The notes under the pieces: model-generated | Seen by the model: only the letters and a program-made list of their open reading frames with translations | What the model was told of the DNA's origin: nothing | Databases searched by the model: none | Assembly (NCBI RefSeq): GCF_010448835.1 | Contig: NZ_CP048409.1 | Location: 62,001 to 126,000, forward strand | Direction of reading: 5' to 3' | DNA from: Draconibacterium halophilum | Lineage (GTDB): Bacteria > Bacteroidota > Bacteroidia > Bacteroidales > Prolixibacteraceae | DNA: 64,000 bases | Made by a program: the position numbers and the translations under genes | Shown here: one piece after another, positions 27,901 through 35,300 of the stretch | Position numbering within the stretch: the stretch's first letter is position 1 | How the letters are laid out: each line of letters opens with the position of its first letter

Positions 27901-29321
27901 TCGGGCAATACAATAATCATCATTGTATCTGACAGAAAACCACAACCTCCAACACTACTGGTGGAATGAATTTCAACATATATTGTATCTGTATTCGAAG
28001 GGAGATAATATAAAGTATTTAAATTATCCTCACCCTTAAATTCAAGGGACCCGCCGGAAATCAAAGTCCAATCCCAATCATTCTTATGATTTATGGCACC
28101 ACTAATTTGCCCTGCCAAATTTACCTGGGTTGTTCCTGCGCATACTTTCTGGTCAGGTCCTGCATAAACAGATCCATCCGAGGCAACCGTTACTGCAAGT
28201 ATCTCCTGACTACTACTGCCACAAACATTATTGGCGGTTACAGTTACATTTCCTGTTTGACCCACTGTTGGAATCGTTACAGAAAGTGAAGTTGTACCTT
28301 GTCCGGATTCGATGATCCAGCCGGGAGGAACTGTCCATGTGTAATCAGATGCACCAGCGACAGTATCAATCGTATATACGGTTGACAATGCCGGACAAAT
28401 AGCTGTAAGCCCGTCAATCGGACCAGGCTGCAGCGGTGCACTTGCCACGATGGTAACCGGTATAGAATTACTGGTTGCAACACCTGATACACAGGTACCA
28501 TTAGAAATCAATTCAACAGTAACAACCTGGCCGTCAGAAAGCGCACTTGTTGTAAAGGTTGAATCATCAGGCGCTCCAACAGAAGAGCCATCTACCAGCC
28601 AGTTATAACTCGGAGATGTGCCTCCATTAACAGGAGTTGCAGTAAATGTAATATTATCTCCATCGCAAACCTCTGTAGCATTGGCGGCAATACTTACAGA
28701 AGGAGTAAGTGGTGTTTCCACTGAAATGGAGTAAGTAGCTGTTGCTTTTGCCGTACCACAGGTATTGCTACTGGTAACAGTCATAGTCAGGGTTACTACA
28801 TTTCCTTCATCACCCGAAGCAGGAGTATAAGTTGGTGTCAATGTATTTACTCCGGCAGTAATGTTACCTGCTCCGTTTTCTGTCCATAAAATCGTTCCGT
28901 TGGAAGCACTTGCTGCTCCTACCGGCAATGTAAAGATTGAGTCGGAACAAATTGTGCTGCTTCCTGCAGTTGTTGCTGTAGGCAATGAATCAACGGTAAT
29001 GGTATAATATGCGGTATCGCTTGCTGTTCCACAAGTATTATTGCTCGTAACAATCAGGGTTAAAATCACATCATTTCCTTCATCGGCAGCATCGGCTATA
29101 TATGTTGGAGTCAGAGTGGTTGGATTGATCAACGATCCTGATCCGTTCTCTGTCCATAAAATTGTGCCGTTGGAAGCCGAAGCTCCACTTACCGTTGCTG
29201 AGGAATTTGAACAGATGATATCGCTGCCTCCAGCGCTTGCAACTGGAAGAGGATCCACATTAATAAAATAAGTAGCCGATGCCGATGCCGATCCACAAGT
29301 ATTGTTACTTGTAACCGTCAT
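18987..29321 (-). CDS. Giant B, C-terminal part after the frameshift (HYR/Ig giant surface protein)
   Basis: An open frame of 3444 codons that continues giant B (29333-37705) after a one-base loss at 29358-29361; restoring one base gives a single 6239-residue protein. Content in order, by whole-protein numbering: Ig/PKD-like domains rich in NGTxxWT and DPxPTVxAG (about 2785-3790); two Ig domains with YQWYIDG and YQWRKDG (about 3790-3990); Ig-like TFDYTLTTTG domains (about 4000-4290); a jelly-roll/MAM-like domain (GGHFNQANPKGW ... VWAVDDISI, about 4385-4570); and some ten HYR domains (about 4770-6100), two of them tandemly duplicated. The last 360 residues match the end of giant A (TTAPYEDCVDPLHWAVY) and finish ITITPRPEVKKTDY. 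No T9SS type-A or type-B domain is visible. Surface adhesin or filament is inference. Confidence 0.85.
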   Translation of the reverse strand: MTVTSNNTCGSASASATYFINVDPLPVASAGGSDIICSNSSATVSGASASNGTILWTENGSGSLINPTTLTPTYIADAADEGNDVILTLIVTSNNTCGTASDTAYYTITVDSLPTATTAGSSTICSDSIFTLPVGAASASNGTILWTENGAGNITAGVNTLTPTYTPASGDEGNVVTLTMTVTSSNTCGTAKATATYSISVETPLTPSVSIAANATEVCDGDNITFTATPVNGGTSPSYNWLVDGSSVGAPDDSTFTTSALSDGQVVTVELISNGTCVSGVATSNSIPVTIVASAPLQPGPIDGLTAICPALSTVYTIDTVAGASDYTWTVPPGWIIESGQGTTSLSVTIPTVGQTGNVTVTANNVCGSSSQEILAVTVASDGSVYAGPDQKVCAGTTQVNLAGQISGAINHKNDWDWTLISGGSLEFKGEDNLNTLYYLPSNTDTIYVEIHSTSSVGGCGFLSDTMMIIVLPDPTASISSLSPVCEGETSPVTFTGTANTTVTYNIDGGSDQTVDIDGTGSVTLTTATITASTTYNLISVEYTDAPACSQPISGSTTITLDPQPTADAGTDQTICADDSVLLAGTITDAVSGTWSGGTGTFNPDNSTLNAYYIPSASEITAGSVTLTLTPSNPASSCDSIPDNVVITIDPLPTVEAGDPDTVCQSGSPDAIILSGATIGGGATTGTWSITSGGGNLSSTAQTATPGTVTYTPEIDFTGTVTLTLTTNASGSCDAVIDTRIIVVEPAPTVVAGSPDTVCQSAIPTPITLSGANVGGGASTGIWSITSGGGTLGHTTPSASPDTVTYTPAVGYNGTVSLTLTTDIVGTCEAVSATRTITIRPAPTVDAGAPQTICADDSVYLAGSVGGSATSGTWSGGAGSFYPDATTLNAAYKPSAAEIVAGSVTLTLTTDDPPGLCDAVSEDVQITIDPTVTVNAGTNDTICQGNSVVLEGTIGGGASTGSWVGGAGTFNPGRSNLNATYTPSAAEVAAGSVLLTLTSADPAGACGPQSDTTRIVIYKAVVITSQPVNTGACVGDSVALTVVATGSQLSYQWYIDGSPVGTNSPDLQIDPVSLADDASYYVEITGSPYCSPVTSNTVTLNVDAAITISSQPASQTECEGADVIFNVIASANGIPLNYQWRKDGTEIPGATNSDYFITGITTADAGDYDVIITGQGNFTCDSTVSAPATLTIGTDGTISQPVNKDTTLCENTALDIISFTLGGSASSVDLTGFLPSGVSLDSLGGDVFTISGTPTQTGTFDYTLTTTGSTCNNPSVSGTIVVEGQGTIILAGGNDSVSLCIDNPLPTITYSIGGNADSASITAGSLPPGISGSYNSTNGLFTISGTPTAAGTYPFTVSASGSLCDNPALSGEITVTDNAILTLTSGSDNQTWCIGTGIDPLTYTIGGSATSAVISLGSLPDGVNLTQTNDTVFTISGTPTETGTFDFTVSTTGSCLNVSDTALITIEPMPFGGVISPADFKVCTEINTGTLTLQSYTGNVLRWESSIDAGFTWTQYNDSTNNTFTYTNLPQFTQFRAVVGNAACGEVYSDTARIVVIPSFTPEITAIGGDVCSGEPITLTANAFILPDTVGIIQGGHFNQANPKGWLIYEDGELMDPFPADHDNEVPGPWAETNSNENNPISFCGQGWLNEKEGKKFALVAGAGVNSWMETPVFNLVGMPAAELSFVHAYMLGPNATARITLSLNGGPFNIVLAEYSGNLMNGMPNVVNDVGIDLSPYLGMTNLRIRFEYDSPDDECSVWAVDDISIPTPAPDIEYEWGPVYEIPGGSGQTVVVVPPTTTEYTLTVYVAGCPGSATEYLVSVVENPEVFTTNTCVGDTATFFQSTSYDGSWSVTGGGAIDNNGLFTADSAGCFEAIYTTTSGDCFGSASFMVFPVAPVPVVDTGCGPFTVTPPPTVEGFDIEYSFDGGSTWGPNVPPTADNCDGYHIHTRYITSALCDSIPIGTVSDCSVSPEFIRVVDQTPPEFTVPNDTTLTKDEDCLYDADISITGDVTDEWDSCSTGLEATYADIVVTGLCADTIFRYWTLIDDCGNEITKIQTIAVADNDHPPTFTVPADFTIYKNADCTFDADTSITGSVTDEADNCAVGLEAIYADTLRYGPCVDTIYRYWTLLDDCGGENTQIQTIIIIDNTKPEFDPEAQDSTMQCSTTDPDLEPLYLAWLANHAGARANDLCDPNLVWTADTALTTWTGVPGNLQREVTFTVTDGCGNSDTTSATFTIIDTLPPTITCPGSVSEIAAADSCSKTPATLGLPTYGDDCSVPELTYERVLPDGTTDNGIGTVNALSFPVGTSTVVYTVTDNAGLTAECSFSVTIVDTVPPTLEINGCQDVTETFGADDCTVNPTTIPDPDYSDNCWPDDSLVLTYVITGDTEDAGSGSVSGLDFNVGVSTVVYTVTDPDGNEASCSFDVTILRADIPYTVITCPDDPAPATVDPGDCDAQVTVDPPTIDENCPTATYTITNNINGDSVLNNYTFPVGTTEVVWTITDNSLNDTTCTVYVVVSGTNDPILTCPTSVTGTMTSDLCEAVPPAIDPPIYSAPCWPNDSLELTYYIVSENAAWDTTGTGFIPSDLEFPVGLNTVTYTVMDPDSNMVSCDFTVTMLQDAIPSTVIDCPTDPVPVVLGPTDCEAILTLTPPTITEVCTTAVYTITNNINAGSTIIDESFDVGITRVVWYIEDNSGNIDSCIVNVDVSGVQLPEITCPSPVTGTMSADDCYAIPPTIGSPTLTAPCWDTDSLDLTFRIINGTWDTTGVGEVNGLNFPVGTNTVWYIVTDPDGNKDSCDFTVTMLQDEIPSTVIDCPTDPAPVVLGPTDCEAILTLTPPTITEVCTTAVYTITNNINAGSTIIDESFDVGITRVVWYIEDNSGNIDSCIVNVDVSGVQLPEITCPSPVTGTMSADDCYAIPPTIGSPTLTAPCWDTDSLDLTFRIINGTWDTTGVGEVNGLPFPVGTNTVWYIVTDPDGNKDSCDFTVTMLQDEIPSTVIDCPTDPAPVTVGANDCEAFVDLDPPTITEVCTTATYTITNDYTGTADADTLYPIGTTTVVWYIEDNSGNIDSCTVYVVVNDLLPTLTCPPSITVPADFNKTYATGVGVGLPTYQDNCDSILTYTILDPFGTLDSIYGDPSDINLLLDTATYQLGVTTITYYFEDGNGNKVNCNFTVEVTGPPVIECPPSDTFYLDDSGCTYPFDPGIPTLISGVQPITWTWTLEDANGNVLTGTSTTPDDGPTPQSIIPNPYDFELGTTTITWTATNISGADTCDHHILVLDTIPPTFTTAPYEDCVDPLHWAVYNEDNPNPVFNHVDPLVEKFPVDYRTMFAGDTILDLTSLEDNCCDSTEMTIHWRIEFSDTPDPVTGDPVSHPDISGIGQPSEYEVGGIPKDIYLWGDGVLFTAVTHSIFYWVEDCNGNSTGEVWEEITITPRPEVKKTDY
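20301..21416 (-). repeat. Two tandem 558-bp units (186 aa, two HYR domains each) in giant B
   Basis: The landmark CAGGATCCGTCGGACA recurs at exact 558-base spacing near 20301, 20859 and 21417. The first two units are nearly identical in DNA; the third landmark opens a more divergent unit. The near-identity points to recent duplication or gene conversion. Confidence 0.9.
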
Positions 29322-29332
29322 GGTCAGGGTTA

Positions 29333-32300
29333 CTAAATTTCCTTCATCACCTGAAGCGGGGTATAAGTTGGAGTTAAGGTTGTTTCTCCGGCAGTGATAG
29401 TTCCTGCCCCGTCATGCGTCCAAAAAATTGTTCCATTTGAAGCACTGGCTTCGCCGGCACCCAGCGTATAAGCCGAATTAATACAAGTTGTAGCGCTGCC
29501 ACTAGCTGTTGCTGTTGGCGGTGTTTCAACCGTTATGCTTATCGGGGTTGCAATAGCTGGATTCCCACTCGCACAAGTTTCACTTGAAGTCAATTCAACA
29601 TTTACTACATCACCATCCTGAGGAGTATAAGTATAAGTTGAATCACTACTGATATTTACAGTCGATCCATCAACCGTCCATTCGTAAAGTGGATTCAATC
29701 CTCCGTTTTCAGGAATAGCCGTAAAAGTAACTGTTGCTCCTTCGCAAACCGTATCTGAATCAACAGTTAAAATCACACTTACCGGAAGAATTGGATCAAC
29801 CGTCATTACAATTACGTTACTGGTATCCGGAGGCCCCGGACAAGATGCGCTAGACGTTAATACTACTTTTACATCATCGCCATTTGATGGCTCATAGGAA
29901 TAAGTTGAATTACTGCCGGTGCTTACCGTAGATCCGTTCACAATCCATTCAAAGTCCGGAGTTGTACCACCGTTTACTACCGGATCGGCAGTAAAAGTTA
30001 CCGAAGCCCCATCACAAACCGGATTTGCTGATTCATATATTGTAACGTCCGGAATATTCAGGTCGTTTACCGTCATGGTAACCGGGTTGCTTGTGGTAGT
30101 TGAGGGACAGGGTGTATCAAAAGTTTCAACTTCAAAAGTAATCACATCACCATTTTCAAGTGTTGATGAAGTAAAAGTCAGACTGTTTTCACCAAGCGTA
30201 TCAACTCCATTGATTTTCCACTGATAAGCCGGATTAGTGCCATAATTGGCCACTACTGCCGTGAAGGTTACCGGTGTGCTGTAACAAATAGTAGTCGCCG
30301 AAGCTGAAATAGAGGCAGTAGTGATGGGCTGAACGACAATAGTTGCCGTATCGTCAAGAACTGTCTGGCATAAAGGATCAAACTGGTAGCGAACACCGGT
30401 TAGCACATAATGGAAAGTTCCCTGCGCACTTATGTTTGCCGTAACCGTTGAAACATCGTTTGCCGCAATATCGAGCGTATAGTTAAATCCACCGTTAATA
30501 TTATAGGTAACCGTAACCGGTTGATCCGTAGGATTGGAGAAGGTAACCAGTGTTGATCCGGCATTGTCACAAACCGTATCGCTTCCGCTAATGGCGGCAG
30601 AAATAGGTGGATTTACAGTAACATTTACATCAAAGGTATCGGGTGAACATCCGGCTGAAATTGCTTCCACAGTATAAGTAACAGTTATTGCGGTATTGCT
30701 GGAATTTGTTAAAATACCACTTATATCAGCCGATCCACTTCCCCCAGCCTCACCTGTAATATCAGCAGGTACGGTTGGAGCATTCCAGCTATAAATAGTC
30801 CCCGAAGGAACAAATCCGTCGGTTCCGTTAAGCGGGGTAATTGAGAATGGCACACCGCTGCACACTGTTGTGTTCATATCATTGATGGATGGAGCAGGAT
30901 CAACCCTAACAATAACCGTGAAAACGATCCCATCGCACGCTCCTGATGTTGGAGTTACAGTATAAGTTGCCGTTTGAACAGAATTTGTTGTATTAATTAA
31001 AGTACCATTTATCGATGAACCGCTACCTGATACGCCGCCTGTGATTCCTCCTGTAACACTTGGTGCCGGCCAACTGTAGGTAATAGTTCCGGTAGGAATG
31101 GAACCGTTGATTCCGGCAAGTGGTATCAGATTAAAATCTTCGCCACTACAGATGGTATCGCTCATTGGATTAATTTCCGGCACCGGATAAACAGTAACCA
31201 CCACCTCAAAAGGTGTTCCGGCACATCCTCCAACAGAAGGAGTAACCATATAAGTTGCAGTTTGTGGTGTATCACTGGTGTTTGTAAGTGTACCGCTTAT
31301 CGTGGAAGCACCGCTTCCGGGCGACCCCCCTGTAAGGCTGCCAGAGGTAGTGGGTATAGGCCAGCTATAGGTTGTTCCGGCAGGGACTACTCCATCATTA
31401 ACTGATCCGTCAACCGGCGTAACGGTAAAGCTTTCTTCGCTGCATGCTTCCGCAGTTAAATTGTTGATTGCAGGCGCCGGCTTAACTGTTACATCTACGG
31501 TAAAAGCTACTCCCTCGCATGAACCTGCTGTCGGTGTAACAGTGTATGTAACTAGCTGATTCGTATTGCTAGAATTGAGCAGTGTATCGGTAATACCCGT
31601 TCCGCTGCCACCATTTGCACCTGTTACTTCGGGTGGTACCGATGTCACTACCCAATCATAAGTCGTTCCGGGCGGAACAATTCCATTGGTATTGTTTTGG
31701 GGAGTTACAGTAAACGGTTCACCACTACATACCTCTGTATTTAAGTCATCGATATCCGGTTCCGGCGTAACGTATACCGTTAGATAGAATAACTCTCCTC
31801 TTGGGCAACTACCGTAGTAAGGTGTAACCGCATAAGTTACGTATTGTGTTGAATTGGAGGAATTGGAGAGTGTACCACTGATACTTGTTACTCCATCCAC
31901 ATCTGAATCTGAAGCTCCCGAAATTCCTCCGGTTGTCGAGTTGACCGTCCATTTGTAAGTCGTACCATCTGGAACAATTCCATGAACACTGTCGACAGGT
32001 GAAAAATCAAAAGTTCCAGCATTACAAATTATTTCAGACGTATCGATAATGTAAGGTGTTGGATTCACCAGAACTGTTGCCGTATCAGGAATTCCTACAC
32101 ATCCGTTGGCTGTAGGTATAAAGATAAAACTTACCGTTATTGGTTCACTGGTAGTATTTGTAACTGTGGACGTAGGAACAGCTCCTGTGCCGGAAGCCGC
32201 TATGCCGGTAACATCAGCTACATGGTCTCTTGTCCACGTAAAAGATCCCCCGCTTGTGCTTGAAGGTACGATAGAACTGATTGCTTCTCCTGAACATCTT

Positions 32301-35300
32301 ATTTGTGTATATGGAGATAAAATTACCACGGGGGTTGGATAAACAATTACCTTCGCTGTTGTTGATGTACCGGGGCAACCATCATATTCCGGTGTTATGG
32401 TAAAGGTAACCGTTACCGTTGATCCTGTGTTATTGGTTAACGATCCGCTGATATCTCCCTGACCGGAGGTTTCAATACCGGTTATTTCAGCATGGTCTCT
32501 CGTCCAGTTAAAAGTCACACCTGTGATACTGCTGGTTAACTCAATGGAGGTGATGGTTTCGTCCGAACAAATATCCTGAGTCTGTGGGGTAGCACCGGCA
32601 ATTGGTGCAGGATTGACAACGACGGTTGCTGTTCCGGACATCGACTCATCACACTCAGGTGCATTCTGGTAGGCTACCTTAACCGGATCATAAATAAAAG
32701 TTCCTGCGGTTCCTGTAGGAACAGCTACCTGAGCTGTACTATTGGCGGGTACATTAATAACAGGTTGTAAAGCACTGTTCCTGTTGTAAGTAATGGTGAC
32801 AGGCGATCCAATTGGGTTTGTAAAAATTATATACGGAGTTGGATCGTTCAGACAAACGGTATCGCTTCCGCTGATGGAAGCTGATAAAGTTGGCCGTACG
32901 GTAATTGTAAATGTTTCCTCTGGTCCTGTACAACCATTGGCAGTAGGAGTGACCGTAACGGTCGCGCTAATCGGATCAGTTGTAGTATTCGTTGCGTCGA
33001 ACTCAGGAATATTTCCTGTTCCGCTTGATCCAAGACCGATAGCGGTATTATCGTTTGTCCATTCAAACGTTGTTCCAACTGGCGAACCTGTTAGCGCAAT
33101 ACCCGATATATAATCACCGTTACAATACGTCTGGTTAGCTATGGCATCAACAGTAGGTGTTGGGTGCACCGTTATGGTTGTTGTAGTACCTATTGGATTC
33201 GAACATGTTGGAGCAGCCTGGTATGTTACACTTTCAAAGTTATAATTAAATACATTCGCACTTGTTGTGGCTTGTTGTATCGTAATGGTTTCACCTGCAT
33301 TTAAAGACCTCGTCTGTGTTGCTCCCCCGTTAATGTTAAAATAAACAATTACCCCCAAAGCCATCGGATTGAAAACGGTAATTTCAGGATCAGGTGAAGT
33401 ATTCTGACAGACTTCGTCATCGCCGGAGATAGTAACTGTAGGAGTTGGTCTTATGGTAATTGCCGCACTACCCGAAACAGTTCCCGCACAGTTGGCATCA
33501 CTTACATCGGTTAAAGTATAAGTTGTATTCCCGGCAGGAGAAACATTAAATGTATATGGATTGCTGGTAATATTGTTTTGTGTCACGGGCGTCGTCCCAT
33601 CTGTATAAGTAACAGACCAGGGCTGAGTTCCTGTTAAATCGATTGTAATTGTTGTAGCATCGCTTTCGCAAATCGTAGTTGTGCCACTGATGGTGGCGGT
33701 TGGGAGCGGATAAACTACAATTGTTAAATCCTCGGTTGTGGTACCGCATAAACCAGTAGCAGTAGCCGTTATCGTAGCTGTACCACTAAAAGAAGCATCC
33801 CAGTTCATCAATCCGGTTGAAGAATTAATGGTTCCTGCTCCTGCTGGTGATACACTGTAACTTATTGAGGTACTGTTTGCAGCAGTGGCTGTATAAGTTT
33901 CATCTGCAGCATCCTGACATACGGTAATTGCTCCCGAAGTAAATAGCGGTGTACCTGTTGATGGATTTACTGTAACAATCAAGTCCTCAGTTGTGGTACC
34001 GCATAAACCGGTAGCTGTAGCAGTTATGGTAGCCATACCGCTAAAAGAAGCATCCCAGTTCATCAATCCGGTAGAAGAATTAATGGTTCCTGCTCCTGCT
34101 GGTGATACACTGTAACTGATAGAAGTACTATTCGCAGCGTTGGCTGTGTATGTTTCATCCGCAGCATCCTGGCAAACGGTAGCTGCTCCTGCAGTAAACA
34201 CCGGTGTTCCGGTTAAAGGATTTACAGTAACATCTACTGTTTCTGAATTTGAACAGCCGTTACCATCAGTTACAGTTACGGTATATGCACCTGCATTAAC
34301 CAAACCAGCATTTGAAATTGATGGATTTTGTTGGGTTGAAGTGAATCCATCAGGCCCAGACCAGCTGTAACTAGTACCTCCTGAAGCTGTCAGATTAATG
34401 GTTTCGTTCTCACACACCGGAGAATTACTTTCTGCTGTTGCAGTTGGTAAAGCATTGATTGTGACAGTAACCAAAGTTCTTGAAGCGCTCTCACACCCTG
34501 TTGTATTATTTCTTGATGCGGCATAAGCAACATAAACTCCGACAGCACTTCCGGATGGTGCACTGATTTCACTTCCACCTGTATCTGCATTATACCAAAC
34601 AACACTTTCGCCAACTCCAGCCGTGACTGAGCCCGTATATGTGGTGCCATCATAACATTCGGTAACATTTGACTTCGTTGGAGCATTTGGCAATGAATTA
34701 ACCGTTACACTTGATGTCGTATTAGAGCAACCTGTTGAAGATTCTGTGAATGTAAAAGTTACAGTTCCAACAGATACCCCGGTTATCGTTCCGCTTGCAT
34801 CAACGGTAGCAACTGAAGGATTGTTGCTAGTCCAAGTCCCTCCTGTGGTTGGGCTTAATGTTTCGGTCTCACCTACACAAACATCAGTTGGTGCACTAAC
34901 AGTAGGTAAAGGATTTACAACTACATCAATATCATCGCTTGCAGTAAAACCATTTCCATCGGTAACTGTTACGGTGTAGGTTGTATTCGCTGAAGGACTG
35001 GCGGTTGGACTGGCAACATCTGTTGCACTTAATCCTGTTGCAGGTGACCATGAATAATTCCATCCCGGATCTCCCGTTGGAACTGCTGTTAACACTGTTG
35101 AAGCCCCATCACAAAACTCTACATTTGTTGCTCCACCATTTATTTCAACGGTTGGTGCATCCAGGGTAATTCCTGAAAGAATAATCGTTCCTCCGTCAGT
35201 TAAACCTGTAGCCGAGATTGTATTGCCACTTGCCGTATTACCTTTTATCCACGGTGTACTTCCGGTCCAAACTGCGGCAGCAATCTCCGACTCTGTTCCG

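Noticed and set aside
29333..29370. Programmed -1 frameshifting as the explanation of the giant B break
   Set aside because: Codons ACC CCG CTT do not form an X-XXY-YYZ slippery heptamer and no obvious downstream pseudoknot was seen. A lost base fits the repeat alignment better.
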